Source: a marine actinobacterium MedAcidi-G3 (GTDB lineage Bacteria; Actinomycetota; Acidimicrobiia; Acidimicrobiales; Poriferisodalaceae). Taken from it: a stretch of 64,000 nucleotides of DNA. Shown one piece after another: positions 1 through 8,704 of the stretch. Numbering within the stretch: position 1 is the stretch's first letter; each line of letters opens with the position of its first letter. The translations under genes and the position numbers were made by a program. The DNA is taken from the NCBI GenBank assembly GCA_000817105.1, contig JUEP01000005.1, positions 1 to 64,000 of the forward strand, read 5' to 3'. Under the pieces are notes generated by a model. It saw nothing but the letters and a program-made list of their open reading frames with translations. It was not told where the DNA came from and searched no databases.

Positions 1-57
1 AGAGTTAATAACCCAAAGTTCGCCGCGCCCTTCAAAGCTCCACTAATCTCGCAAGTC

Positions 58-483
58 GTGCACTGTCTCTTCTGCTCAATAGTCGACGGTAGCTCTACTT
101 CGAACATTGTGTATGAAGATGATCATTGCTTGTCCTTTATGGATATTCTCCCGATGACGCCAGGACACTGCTTGGTGATACCCAAAAGACACGTTCGAGA
201 TATCTTTGAACTAGACGATGAGACTGCGGCTCACGTCATGCAAAGTTGCCGTACTGTCGCAAATATCATCAGAACCAGGCTAGAACCACTCGGCATCAAC
301 CTTGTCAACAACAATGGTGCAGCAGCCGACCAGTCTCAGTTTCATTTACACATGCATCTGATACCAAGGTACGGCCGTGACAGGCTCCTCCATCCTTGGG
401 AGCGGTCCTATGGGAACCCAAACCAGATTCGCTCAATCGCAGAAGTTTTGCGCGGCGAGAGGGAAATCCCGCAATCTGAATAG
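58..483 (+). CDS. HIT-family nucleotide-binding hydrolase
   Basis: Predicted cytoplasmic histidine-triad protein; the family hydrolyses nucleoside phosphoramidates or dinucleoside polyphosphates. The 141-residue product has CxxC near its N-terminus (residues 3-6), the segment FMDILPMTPGHCLVIPKRH (about 27-45) typical of HIT proteins, and the triad HLHMH at 96-100, where the middle and last His are the expected catalytic pair. Length matches the family. The start is a GTG with no visible ribosome-binding site, and the frame stays open to the left window edge, so the true start could lie outside. It lies 35 bp before the enoyl-CoA hydratase gene on the same strand. Family is confident; the substrate is unknown. 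Confidence 0.85.
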   Translation: MHCLFCSIVDGSSTSNIVYEDDHCLSFMDILPMTPGHCLVIPKRHVRDIFELDDETAAHVMQSCRTVANIIRTRLEPLGINLVNNNGAAADQSQFHLHMHLIPRYGRDRLLHPWERSYGNPNQIRSIAEVLRGEREIPQSE

Positions 484-505
484 GAAATACCCAACCTCTT
501 GGCGC

Positions 506-511
506 TAGTTT
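506..511 (+). promoter_or_regulatory. -10 hexamer TAGTTT of a leaderless promoter
   Basis: TAGTTT ends 7 bases before the ATG at 519. No Shine-Dalgarno sequence is present, so transcription probably starts at or next to the start codon of the enoyl-CoA hydratase gene. Confidence 0.5.
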
Positions 512-518
512 CAAGAAC

Positions 519-1316
519 ATGACGAATCCCTATGCAGACTTTTCCGCCCTAACCATCACAGGACCTGACGAACACGGCATCCTAGATATCTGCATTGACA
601 CACCAGGCAAACTGAATGCGGTCGACGAAGCAAAGCATCTAGCGCTTGCAGATGTTTGGAAGGTCGTCGATCGAGACCCCGAAACCCGAGTAGTCGTCAT
701 CCGCGGCGCGAACGGCACTTTTTCGGCTGGCGGTGATATGGGCATGATCGAAAAGATCATGGATGATTTCGAATATCGGTCAAGCTCTCTTCGCGAAGCA
801 AAAGACATTGTTTACAACATGATTAATTGCTCAAAAGTGATCATCTCAGCAGTTGAAGGAGTTGCTGTAGGCGCTGGCCTTGCAGCTGCTTTTATGGCTG
901 ACATCTCGGTCGTCGGAAGAAACGCTCGAATTCTGGACGGTCACACCAAACTTGGAGTTGCTGCAGGGGATCACGCAGCGATCATATGGCCCCTCTTGTG
1001 TGGCATGGCGAAAGCGAAATATTACTTGTTGACTTGCGACTCAATGTCAGGAGAAGAAGCCGAAGCGATGGGTCTTGCCAGCGTGTGCGTAGAAGACGAC
1101 CTTGTCGTTGAAGAGGCATACAAAGTCGCGAGAAAGCTGGCGACTGGCAGTCAGACAGCAATCCGGTGGACTAAGTACAGCTTAAATAATTGGCTTCGAT
1201 CAGCAGGGCCGGCATTTGATACATCTGTAGCGCTAGAGATGCTTGGTTTCACCGGACCTGACGTGCGAGAAGGCCACGCTGCGATCATGGAAAAGCGAAA
1301 GCCAAATTTCAAATGA
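519..1316 (+). CDS. enoyl-CoA hydratase/isomerase-family protein lacking both catalytic Glu
   Basis: Crotonase-fold protein of 265 residues. The oxyanion-hole segments FSAGGDMG (about 68-75) and the GAGLAA loop are present, so it should bind an acyl-CoA thioester. Aligned by eye with mitochondrial enoyl-CoA hydratase, however, the two catalytic glutamates are missing: the first falls on Ala in [11 protein letters not shown] and the second on His in DGHTKLG. Simple hydration of enoyl-CoA is therefore unlikely; isomerase, hydrolase or lyase chemistry is possible. The start is supported by a leaderless promoter. It is convergent with the HAD gene downstream. Confidence 0.8.
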   Translation: MTNPYADFSALTITGPDEHGILDICIDTPGKLNAVDEAKHLALADVWKVVDRDPETRVVVIRGANGTFSAGGDMGMIEKIMDDFEYRSSSLREAKDIVYNMINCSKVIISAVEGVAVGAGLAAAFMADISVVGRNARILDGHTKLGVAAGDHAAIIWPLLCGMAKAKYYLLTCDSMSGEEAEAMGLASVCVEDDLVVEEAYKVARKLATGSQTAIRWTKYSLNNWLRSAGPAFDTSVALEMLGFTGPDVREGHAAIMEKRKPNFK

Positions 1317-1328
1317 GCTTTTGAATAT

Positions 1329-2015
1329 CTAGGTCTGTTCAAGGATCCGTTCAATTTCAGCCCAAACCCCTATAGGTTCATCGACTTTAATCGCCTCTAT
1401 ACCGCAAGCCCGAGCAACCTCTATGTTGACTCGGTTGTCATCCAGAAAAAGAACATTTTCGGGAGACATTTCTAGTTGCTCAAGTAGGTAGGTGTATATC
1501 CGCTCTTCGGGTTTACGCATCCCTACAAAAGCAGAATTGATTACCACATCAAAAAGTTTTTCTACTTCCAGACCACCCGTCACCGTGGGCCAGGCTTCCG
1601 CAATGTTGTTAGTAAGAAGCCCAGTGACAAAACCTCTTTTCCGAAGTTGTAAGATTCGATCTACCACTTCCGATACCACCGTGAGGTGGGCGAAGAGGAA
1701 ATGGGGACTTTCGGGGTCCCATATAGCCTCGGCACCTGGTAAATCAGATCGTGACCAGTCAAGGTAAGACTCAAGACTCAACTCCCCGCGTTCGAGCTTG
1801 GCAAATCGCGAATTGGGGTCATCATCTCGGTATTCAGCGCGTCTAGCTGCCAGCTGTGTTTTGTCAACATCGATGTCTCGATAGAGCTTTTCTATTACCG
1901 GTACCGGAGGAATAGTTAGCACGCCGCCCCAATCAAAAACCACTGCCTTGATCCCGGATAGACCCGGTTCAATCTTCGCTTTCACCGGCACCTCCATCTC
2001 ATCCAGGAATTGCAC
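1329..2015 (-). CDS. HAD-superfamily hydrolase (DxGGVL type)
   Basis: HAD phosphatase-like protein of 228 residues. Motif I is [10 protein letters not shown] with the nucleophile Asp at about 28; the usual second Asp is Gly, as in the epoxide-hydrolase-N-terminal-like HAD subgroup. Motif III Lys lies in [10 protein letters not shown] and motif IV in [11 protein letters not shown] paralogue with the same DxGGV and MRKP arrangement lies at 39351-39995. The GTG start at 2015 has a possible GGAAG ribosome site; an in-frame ATG at 1997 is an alternative. The missing second Asp makes classical phosphatase activity uncertain. Substrate unknown. Confidence 0.75.
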   Translation of the reverse strand: MQFLDEMEVPVKAKIEPGLSGIKAVVFDWGGVLTIPPVPVIEKLYRDIDVDKTQLAARRAEYRDDDPNSRFAKLERGELSLESYLDWSRSDLPGAEAIWDPESPHFLFAHLTVVSEVVDRILQLRKRGFVTGLLTNNIAEAWPTVTGGLEVEKLFDVVINSAFVGMRKPEERIYTYLLEQLEMSPENVLFLDDNRVNIEVARACGIEAIKVDEPIGVWAEIERILEQT

Positions 2016-2054
2016 AATAGGACGCTTCCGTTGCTATAGCGGCTTAATACGAAA

Positions 2055-3257
2055 CTATTTAAGGTTCCATCCTCTTTTACCGTCGAGGCTTTCGTTCACA
2101 ACTACCCGCTGCAACCACTCAGGTGTACTCGGCGGATTGTCTCCGATTAAGACAGCGACGGCCCGGCTTCTCGGAAGCGGAGACTGGGGCCAAGTGGTCC
2201 ATCCATCAGTCACAACCACCAGTAAGTCCGGACTGGGGCGAGCGCTTACTGCAGCAGAAATGCCTTGGGTAAGGTCTGTCCCACCGCCACCTACCAGTTG
2301 CAACTCAGAAGCCCTCCGGACTCTCTGAGGAGAGCCTGCTTGAGAGTCGCATGTAAAAATCTGCACTGATTCGAACCTGATTCCACCGTTAGAAAGGAAG
2401 CCGTCAATCTCACTCAGGGCCTGGCCGAGCAGTTCTTCGCTCATCGACGCACTCGTATCTAGCACGATTGATACCTCGGGTGTCCGTGATCTCAAACTAG
2501 GGAGAACCACACCTGGCAGGAATGAATATCTCCGATTCGGTCGCCTATAGCTAAAGTCAACAGCTCCAGCTATTTCAGAAATACCCTGGCGAAGTTTGGC
2601 CCCTAGTTCAGAGCGCCAGTCGACCTTTGCCGCAAGCAGAGAATTAGCCCACCTCAACATGCCGGACGGGGTGGCACCATGGTTGCGTTCGTGTGCTAGA
2701 GCATCTGAAGCTACACGCCGTTTAATAAGTTCTTTTTCTTCTGCGGTAACTCCGTCTGTGCTTCGCTCCGGCGGAGGCTCATCCCAAGGTCGAGGGTTTC
2801 CATGAGCAGAACTACCACAATCGCGATGCTTCTCCGTTCGGGTTGACCCCATAAAAAAATACTCTTCTCCGAATAGTGACCTTGGAAGAGATAGGTCCTC
2901 ATGAGAAGCTGAATCTTTGGGGAGTGGATCGCTCTCTTGTAGGTCGTCATTAAGTTCAGCATCAACGGCATCAACCCAACGAAAAAGGTCTTCTTCTCGA
3001 AGTTCGACTTCTCGAGCTCGCGAAGCATGCCCACGAAGAAGGTGTCCTACCTGGTGAATCATTTCCACCCCAAGCAGATCCACCGACCAGTCAAGTGAGG
3101 CCTCATCGTTGATGTAAACACGGAAATATTCATCGCCAGCTATGTCTGCAACCTTTTCATCTGCCACAAAACGCAAAGCAAACAAGGCCGAGGCCAAGTA
3201 TGGGTAGTTATAGGCCGCCCAAAGTCGAGCAGCAGAAATCCGTTCCTCTAGCTTCAT
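2055..3257 (-). CDS. VWA-like protein with metallopeptidase-like N-terminus (DUF2201 type)
   Basis: A 400-residue protein with two recognisable parts. The N-terminal part has IHQVGHLLRGH, a HExxH-like motif at 68-72 in which the catalytic Glu is Gln. The C-terminal part is a von Willebrand A-like domain with the metal site DTSAS (267-271), GGGTDL (324-329) and TDG (350-352). Its ATG overlaps the stop of the upstream AAA+ ATPase in an ATGA arrangement, so the two are translationally coupled. Such MoxR/VWA pairs act as chaperone-like machines that assemble or activate other proteins; the client here is unknown. Confidence 0.75.
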   Translation of the reverse strand: MKLEERISAARLWAAYNYPYLASALFALRFVADEKVADIAGDEYFRVYINDEASLDWSVDLLGVEMIHQVGHLLRGHASRAREVELREEDLFRWVDAVDAELNDDLQESDPLPKDSASHEDLSLPRSLFGEEYFFMGSTRTEKHRDCGSSAHGNPRPWDEPPPERSTDGVTAEEKELIKRRVASDALAHERNHGATPSGMLRWANSLLAAKVDWRSELGAKLRQGISEIAGAVDFSYRRPNRRYSFLPGVVLPSLRSRTPEVSIVLDTSASMSEELLGQALSEIDGFLSNGGIRFESVQIFTCDSQAGSPQRVRRASELQLVGGGGTDLTQGISAAVSARPSPDLLVVVTDGWTTWPQSPLPRSRAVAVLIGDNPPSTPEWLQRVVVNESLDGKRGWNLK

Positions 3258-4348
3258 TCAAGAAGACCCGCCGCCTCAAGCACTGGCAGAAAGATCGACG
3301 CTTCAGGCGGTGCGCTAACCCCATCAGGTCGGATCTGCGCCAAAACTTTCGCCGCTATCGCTCCGATGTCTGGAGATTGGCCCGCTGCCTTCTCCAGCAC
3401 TCGCCACCCGGCTAACCAACGATCAGGCGTTGGGTCCGACGCTACGGCGCCGGCTACAGCAGATAGGGCGGCATAGAGTCGGTCGCCGCGTTCAGGAAAG
3501 ACAACCGAGTCAGGGTCAATCAAAGCCGCTTCTGGATCAGGAAGGTCAAGCTCTTGAACCCAGTTAAGGAATTCCAGACCAGCTCCGTCTCCTACACAAC
3601 CAATCACTAAATTTCTTTTGGTTTCTAGGGAGCACTCAACAGCGAAGGCTGCAGCTAAAAGACGCGCGAGCATTTCCCAAGTCCTAGGGCTTGGCCAAGC
3701 TCGCCCCGCAAGAGCGCGTTCGATCGGCGGCTGTATGACCAAAGATTGTCGCACAGAGAGAAACCCACCAACCAGTCCTGCTGCTATCGGGATCTGATTC
3801 TTCCAATCCTCGGGAAGCGTCGGGATGACCGGCGTCGGAAAACCTGCAACTAAACCTGTAGCAACAGTCATAACATCTACATGCCAATCAAGATGACAAA
3901 AACGGTTGGCGAGCGGTGCAGATAGGTCCCAACCATCAGCAGCTTGGTCAGGAGGGTTCGCAGCAGCAACTATCGCTAGTTCGTCAGGCAAGGCCAGGTC
4001 ACCGACGACTCGCTCCAGTACCACGCGTAGCAGTGCCGCCTGTACAGCAGGAGGAGCCGTCGAAATTTCATCCAGGAAAAGCACTCCATTTCCGGCCTCC
4101 GATAGCGTTTTCGCCCAGCGGGGTGGGGCGAACTCAACCCCGTTTTCAGTTATTACGGGAAGTCCACTGAAATCACTTGGTTCTCTGATACTGGCTATTA
4201 CGACCTCAAATGTTAAATCGATAGACCGACACATATCTTCAACGGCTGAGCTCTTCCCGGCCCCAGGCGGCCCCCACAAAAGGACTGGAACATGGGCTGC
4301 TACTGCTAGAGACAAAGCCTCAAGAACCGTTGCATTCTGATTCGTCAT
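3254..4348 (-). CDS. MoxR-type AAA+ ATPase
   Basis: Predicted AAA+ ATPase of 364 residues that probably works with the adjacent VWA protein. Walker A is GPPGAGKS (26-33), Walker B VLFLDEI (89-95), sensor 1 AAANPP (128-133), and an arginine-finger-like LANRF lies at 146-150. The ATG at 4348 is chosen because GAGGAG (complement of 4358-4363) lies 9 bases upstream; a longer reading frame into the divergent CoA-transferase gene is rejected. The remaining C-terminal half is helical and not recognised. ATPase assignment is confident; the cellular process is unknown. Confidence 0.85.
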   Translation of the reverse strand: MTNQNATVLEALSLAVAAHVPVLLWGPPGAGKSSAVEDMCRSIDLTFEVVIASIREPSDFSGLPVITENGVEFAPPRWAKTLSEAGNGVLFLDEISTAPPAVQAALLRVVLERVVGDLALPDELAIVAAANPPDQAADGWDLSAPLANRFCHLDWHVDVMTVATGLVAGFPTPVIPTLPEDWKNQIPIAAGLVGGFLSVRQSLVIQPPIERALAGRAWPSPRTWEMLARLLAAAFAVECSLETKRNLVIGCVGDGAGLEFLNWVQELDLPDPEAALIDPDSVVFPERGDRLYAALSAVAGAVASDPTPDRWLAGWRVLEKAAGQSPDIGAIAAKVLAQIRPDGVSAPPEASIFLPVLEAAGLLE

Positions 4349-4410
4349 GAAAGTAGTCTCCTCAAATTCTGGATACCTGTTATCCATCTTGGTAGCACGG
4401 AGTAGCAAAC

Positions 4411-5670
4411 GTGCAGATAATCTGCGGCTTAATGGATGAACACCTAACGGCACACGAACAAGCAACACCGATGTCACCAAATCCGACTGGGCCCCTGCAG
4501 GGAATCCGCATTCTAGACTGCACTCAGGCAATAGCAGGTCCCTGGTCAACCATGATGCTAGGTGATCTCGGTGCTGACGTAATCAAAGTAGAGGCACCTC
4601 GAGGAGATCTCCAGCGGCCTATGGCCCCATATACCCGAGAAGACCAGGAACGTTCTTACGGTGGTTCGTTTTCTACCTACAACCGAAATAAAAGAGGCAT
4701 TGTTCTCGATTTCACGGAGGAGGCCGATAGGGCCAAATTTCTTGAACTTGTAGAGAGCGCTGACGCTGTAGTGGAAAACATGCGAGCAGGCGTAATGGAC
4801 GGCCTGGGTCTAGGTTGGGAAACTCTAAAGGAGCGCAACCCTCGACTTGTTTACGGGGCAATCAGGGGATTCGGAGACCCCAGAACGGGAGAGAGCCCAC
4901 ACGCCGAGTGGCCTGCCTACGACGTGATAGCTCAAGCTATGGGCGGGCTAGTAGCTCAAAACGGAAACGGGCCTGAGAATCGAATTCAAGTTGGTCCCTT
5001 CATCGGCGACATCTACCCCGGAACTATTGGAGCCATGGGTGTGTTAGCGGCGCTCTTCCATGCAGAAAGAACAGGTGAAGGACAGTTTGTAGACGTAGCC
5101 ATGGTTGATTCAATAATGGCGCTCGCTGAAATGGGAGTTATGCGCTACTCGTATTTGGGACGAGCTGATACCCCGCCTAGCGGAAATCGAAACGATTTCG
5201 CCGTCCCTTTCGATGTCTTCGAAACAAAAGATGGCTCCATGGCTATAGCAGCTCCCACTGACCACCATTGGAAAGAGCTTGCAGAAGCGATGGGTCATCC
5301 TGAATGGGCGCTAGAAGAGGACAAAGCAACTATTCGCGCTCGGGTGTTAAATCGAGAACCTCTTGACCAGGCAATGACTGAATGGGCACAGAAAAGAACA
5401 AACCAAGAAATCTTGGATCTGATTGGGGGCAAGGTTCCGTGCGGACCTGTGAATCTTCCAGGGGATTTATTTTCCGATGAACACGTTCAGGCCAGGCAGA
5501 TGTTGGTTGCCGTCGACCAGCCCAGCGGAAGGCCGATCGTTCAAGTCGCTTCGCCGATAAAGATGACTAGCACGCCCACCGCTATTCACCGCCGAGCTCC
5601 TCGACTTGGAGAACATACCGAAGAAGTTCTGTCTGAAATCCAGGACTTACGCGACCGCTTCAAAAGCTGA
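4411..5670 (+). CDS. CaiB/BaiF-type CoA-transferase (family III)
   Basis: Predicted family III CoA-transferase, moving CoA between acyl-CoA and a free carboxylic acid. The N-terminal signature GIRILDCTQAIAGPWSTMML and LGADVIKVE are typical, as is the GDLGADVIKVEAP to NRNKRGIVLD spacing; the expected catalytic Asp is in VDVAMVDSIMAL. Length (up to 419 residues) fits the family. The GTG at 4411 has GGAG 8 bases upstream; ATG codons at 4432 and 4471 are alternatives, and 4471 gives the most family-like N-terminus. It is divergent from the MoxR gene with 62 bp between starts. Substrate unknown. Confidence 0.85.
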   Translation: MQIICGLMDEHLTAHEQATPMSPNPTGPLQGIRILDCTQAIAGPWSTMMLGDLGADVIKVEAPRGDLQRPMAPYTREDQERSYGGSFSTYNRNKRGIVLDFTEEADRAKFLELVESADAVVENMRAGVMDGLGLGWETLKERNPRLVYGAIRGFGDPRTGESPHAEWPAYDVIAQAMGGLVAQNGNGPENRIQVGPFIGDIYPGTIGAMGVLAALFHAERTGEGQFVDVAMVDSIMALAEMGVMRYSYLGRADTPPSGNRNDFAVPFDVFETKDGSMAIAAPTDHHWKELAEAMGHPEWALEEDKATIRARVLNREPLDQAMTEWAQKRTNQEILDLIGGKVPCGPVNLPGDLFSDEHVQARQMLVAVDQPSGRPIVQVASPIKMTSTPTAIHRRAPRLGEHTEEVLSEIQDLRDRFKS

Positions 5671-5701
5671 AACTTGGGCGACGAGGTTCGATACTTCTTA
5701 G

Positions 5702-6871
5702 TTATCGCTGCCGGTCTGCACATAAGTATGCGGCGTCTACCAACCCTTCACCTCTCGCGTCCAACAGGACAGATTTACCCATTTGGTTCATTACATAACC
5801 CATAGACATACCAATATTCGGGTCGGCGAACCCTATTGATCCGCCAGCGCCTACGTGACCGAAAGCTCCCTCGCGGATATTCACGGAGTCGGTGTCCCCA
5901 CCAAAAGATTTTCTATTGTCCATCCTCAACATAAATCCCTCGGAAAATCGTGTCGGCAAAAGAAGCATCGCGTCTCGTTCCGTAGCGACCGAAACGCGCT
6001 TCATTCGCTCAAACTGTTGCGGGCTAACAAAATCTCCAACCGCGCACGATTGGTAAATCCGGGCAAGTCCGCGGGCATTTGTAATTCCCCCGCCACCTCC
6101 CAACTCAGCTGACCATACTTCTGGAGAATCTCCCTTGGCTCCTCCACGGTTTCGCCAAGCCCTCGCTTGCAACCCGTCTGCGTCAGCGATGAAGGCTCGG
6201 GTGAACGCAGAAAAGTCTTCTTCCGGGCCAGGTCTGAAGGGCTTCAAGGGCGAAACGCGATGGTGCTCTTCACCAGGCAACCCAATCCAAAAATCGGCTG
6301 CAGCGGGCTCGGCAAGTTGTTCCCGAAAGAAGGTTCCAAGACTAAGGCCAGAAGCACGCCGAACAAGTTCTCCAGCTACCCAACCAAAGGACATCAAATG
6401 GTACCCATTCCGAGTACCTGGAGACCACCAAGGCTCTTCGGCTGCAACTCGATCACACATGTAGTCCCAATCAAATGCGGAACCTTCTGGAAGGTCCTCT
6501 CGGAAGGCAGCGACCCCGGTTGTGTGATTCAGCATCATTCGGGTCGTGACCGCTGCCTTCGCCCCATGTGCAAACTCCGGCCATATCTCGGCTACCGGCG
6601 CATCAAGATCAAGTAAACCTCTATCTGCCAACAAATGACAAGCGAGGGCAACAGCACCCTTTGTACAGGAATTAACTACAGCGATGGTGTCTTCGAGCCA
6701 AGGGTTACCTTCGGTGTCTCTATCCCCGGCCCACACGTCAACGACCGTCTCTCCTTCGTAAGTAACGCAAACAGATGCCCCTAACTCGCTATAGCGATCA
6801 AAATTAGAAGCAAATTGGTCTATCAAGGGTTCCCAACCATCGCTGGCGGTTCCGTTAATCTCGATGCTCAT
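5702..6871 (-). CDS. serine hydrolase, EstB / class C beta-lactamase-like
   Basis: Predicted penicillin-binding-protein-fold esterase of 389 residues. The nucleophile motif is SCTK (Ser68-Lys71), and the second motif Tyr is about residue 157 in GYHLMSFGW. A glycine-rich GHVGAGGSIGF near the C-terminus matches the third-motif region of EstB-like esterases. No signal peptide is visible, so it is probably cytoplasmic, unlike true beta-lactamases. It is convergent with the CoA-transferase gene and divergent from the methionine aminopeptidase gene. The likely activity is ester hydrolysis; no substrate can be named. Confidence 0.8.
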   Translation of the reverse strand: MSIEINGTASDGWEPLIDQFASNFDRYSELGASVCVTYEGETVVDVWAGDRDTEGNPWLEDTIAVVNSCTKGAVALACHLLADRGLLDLDAPVAEIWPEFAHGAKAAVTTRMMLNHTTGVAAFREDLPEGSAFDWDYMCDRVAAEEPWWSPGTRNGYHLMSFGWVAGELVRRASGLSLGTFFREQLAEPAAADFWIGLPGEEHHRVSPLKPFRPGPEEDFSAFTRAFIADADGLQARAWRNRGGAKGDSPEVWSAELGGGGGITNARGLARIYQSCAVGDFVSPQQFERMKRVSVATERDAMLLLPTRFSEGFMLRMDNRKSFGGDTDSVNIREGAFGHVGAGGSIGFADPNIGMSMGYVMNQMGKSVLLDARGEGLVDAAYLCADRQR

Positions 6872-6929
6872 AAGTGCAAGATTGTCACGTCTAACATCAT
6901 TATGTCTCCCTATTCGCGATGTCCTCAGG

Positions 6930-6935
6930 TAGCTT
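6930..6935 (+). promoter_or_regulatory. -10 hexamer TAGCTT of a leaderless promoter for map
   Basis: TAGCTT ends 7 bases before the ATG at 6943. This favours that ATG over the in-frame ATG at 6919. Confidence 0.5.
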
Positions 6936-6942
6936 CACCGTA

Positions 6943-7932
6943 ATGGCGAAACGCAAAAAGAGACGTCCAGCAATGCGTCGAACTATCCAGAACCCAGACC
7001 CAGTGCTGCCCGGTCACGTATCGGCGATGCGTTCCGTGCCTGCTGAGATACCGCGTCCTGATTATGCCGAACGGGGAGTGCCAATTCGGACATCGCCAGA
7101 CAGCCTCAGAAAGGACACCGCCACAATAGGGCGTATGCGAGAAGCTGGATCAGCTGCAAGACGCATCCTGCGTAAGGTCGCTAGCCATGTAGCTCCGGGC
7201 ATTACCACCGAGGAACTGGATCAGATCTGCCACGAATCTTGTATCAAAGAGGGCGGTTACCCGAGTCCACTTAATTACAACGGCTATCCAAAATCGCTTT
7301 GCACTTCAATAAACGAAATAATTTGCCACGGAATTCCAGATAGTCGAGCGCTTAAAGATGGAGACATAGTCAACTGTGATGTAACTATTTTTCTGGACGG
7401 AGTGCATGGTGACCATAGCGAGACTTTTGTTGTTGGAGACGTTGACAATCAATCACGAGAATTAATCCGAGTGACCAGAGAATGTCTTTATTTAGGTATA
7501 GCTGCCGTTCGTTCAGGCGGCATGGTGAGAGATATTGGGATGGCGATTCAGAATCATGCTGAATCCGCTGGCTTCGGAGTAGTGCGAGAGTTCATTGGCC
7601 ACGGAGTCGGTGAGGTCTTCCACCATCTTCCAAATATCCCGCATTATTACGAGCCCTCAGCGCAGTTTGAATTCGAACCTGGCATGACATTCACAATTGA
7701 ACCGATGATCACCCTCGGCTCTCCAAGTGCGAACCTCTGGGATGATGGCTGGACCGCTGCTACAAAAGACCTAAGTCGGACCGCTCAGTTCGAACATACT
7801 ATTTTGGTCCTAGATCACGGCGTTGAGATACTGACTGTTGAAGAAAACGAAAGGCAACCTTTTCTTGAAGGAGCCATCTCCAGCGACTGGCCCGAGACGC
7901 TATTAGTTGGCCAGACGAGTACGAATGATTAA
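6943..7932 (+). CDS. map: methionine aminopeptidase, type I, with N-terminal extension
   Basis: Removes the initiator Met from nascent proteins. All five metal ligands are visible: Asp146, Asp157, His220, Glu253 and Glu284, plus the substrate His129 in the CHG motif. The product is 329 residues with a basic N-terminal extension of about 45-50 residues beginning MAKRKKRRPAMRR, comparable to the extended actinobacterial form and possibly ribosome-contacting (inference). The start at 6943 is chosen from the leaderless promoter signature; ATG 6919 would add eight residues. Two LysM lipoprotein genes follow immediately and the first overlaps its 3' end. Confidence 0.93.
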   Translation: MAKRKKRRPAMRRTIQNPDPVLPGHVSAMRSVPAEIPRPDYAERGVPIRTSPDSLRKDTATIGRMREAGSAARRILRKVASHVAPGITTEELDQICHESCIKEGGYPSPLNYNGYPKSLCTSINEIICHGIPDSRALKDGDIVNCDVTIFLDGVHGDHSETFVVGDVDNQSRELIRVTRECLYLGIAAVRSGGMVRDIGMAIQNHAESAGFGVVREFIGHGVGEVFHHLPNIPHYYEPSAQFEFEPGMTFTIEPMITLGSPSANLWDDGWTAATKDLSRTAQFEHTILVLDHGVEILTVEENERQPFLEGAISSDWPETLLVGQTSTND

Positions 7933-8263
7933 GACCAGTATCTCTAGTCGAAAGCTGCTGGTACTTCTCGCTATTTCGTTTCTATTGATAGCCGGGTGTG
8001 CAACTGAGCCTAAGAGTCGGCCGATCCCAACGACGACACCAGTATTAACGACACTCCGCCCTGAACTTACGACAACGACAACAGAAAAAATTGTGCAACG
8101 AATGGCATACGTTGTTCAGCCAGGAGACACCCTAAGCAAAATTGCTAAAGGGTTTGGGGTATCGGTTAGCGCACTTATGCTCGAGAATGGCAAAGAAGAC
8201 ACCATCTTAGGAATAGGGGAAACGCTGTTTATACCTCCCCCATCCGATGAAAGTTCCGATTAG
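7925..8263 (+). CDS. LysM-domain lipoprotein
   Basis: A 112-residue exported protein: positively charged N-terminus, hydrophobic stretch LLVLLAISFLLIAGC with the lipobox Cys at about 25, a Thr/Pro-rich linker, then one LysM domain (about residues 60-108) with the core YVVQPGDTLSKIAKGFGVS. LysM binds N-acetylglucosamine-containing peptidoglycan, so the protein is probably membrane-anchored and wall-binding. Its ATG overlaps the end of map by 8 bases, suggesting coupling. An upstream in-frame TTG at 7907 is less likely because the signal peptide fits the ATG. No catalytic domain is present. Confidence 0.8.
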   Translation: MIKTSISSRKLLVLLAISFLLIAGCATEPKSRPIPTTTPVLTTLRPELTTTTTEKIVQRMAYVVQPGDTLSKIAKGFGVSVSALMLENGKEDTILGIGETLFIPPPSDESSD

Positions 8264-8268
8264 GGCTC

Positions 8269-8652
8269 ATGGCGAAGTTGCTGTACTTTGCATCGCTTTT
8301 CTCGATCACAATTTTCCTTCTGGGATGTAATCCGGATCGGACGCCTCAACCTATTCTCGATACTTCGCCCGCACCTGAGACAGAACAAACAGCAAACCAA
8401 GTCGATGAGTTCCGAGAAACGTACGTTGTTGTTCGTGGAGACACGCTGATTGCTATCGCCCACCAATTCGGCATCCATCTCAACGATCTGGTGCGCGAGA
8501 ACAACATTGCTGACCCCACCATGATCTACGTAGGGCAAGTTTTACTAATTCCGCCACCCCCGAGCGAAGATGACGGCCCGCTTCTCACAATCCCCCCTCC
8601 GACAGACCCCTTGTTACCAACTCTTGAACCTACGACCTCGGTGCTTAATTGA
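8269..8652 (+). CDS. second LysM-domain lipoprotein, paralogue of the preceding gene
   Basis: A 127-residue protein of the same design: signal segment LYFASLFSITIFLLGC with the lipobox Cys at about 20, a short acidic linker, one LysM domain (YVVVRGDTLIAIAHQFGIH, about 52 onward) ending in LLIPPPP, then a Pro/Thr-rich tail. It starts 5 bp after the stop of the preceding LysM gene. Similar order and architecture suggest a tandem duplication. No enzyme domain is present. Probable role: peptidoglycan-binding surface adaptor; partner unknown. Confidence 0.8.
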   Translation: MAKLLYFASLFSITIFLLGCNPDRTPQPILDTSPAPETEQTANQVDEFRETYVVVRGDTLIAIAHQFGIHLNDLVRENNIADPTMIYVGQVLLIPPPPSEDDGPLLTIPPPTDPLLPTLEPTTSVLN

Positions 8653-8704
8653 CGAGACTTGTTGCGGGGCGCCTGGATTTGTTGAGAGTGACGTGTAACT
8701 GTAA

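Noticed and set aside
4349-4549. N-terminal extension of the MoxR ATPase to 431 residues.
   Set aside because: It would overlap the divergent CoA-transferase gene, and the ATG at 4348 has a strong GAGGAG ribosome site.
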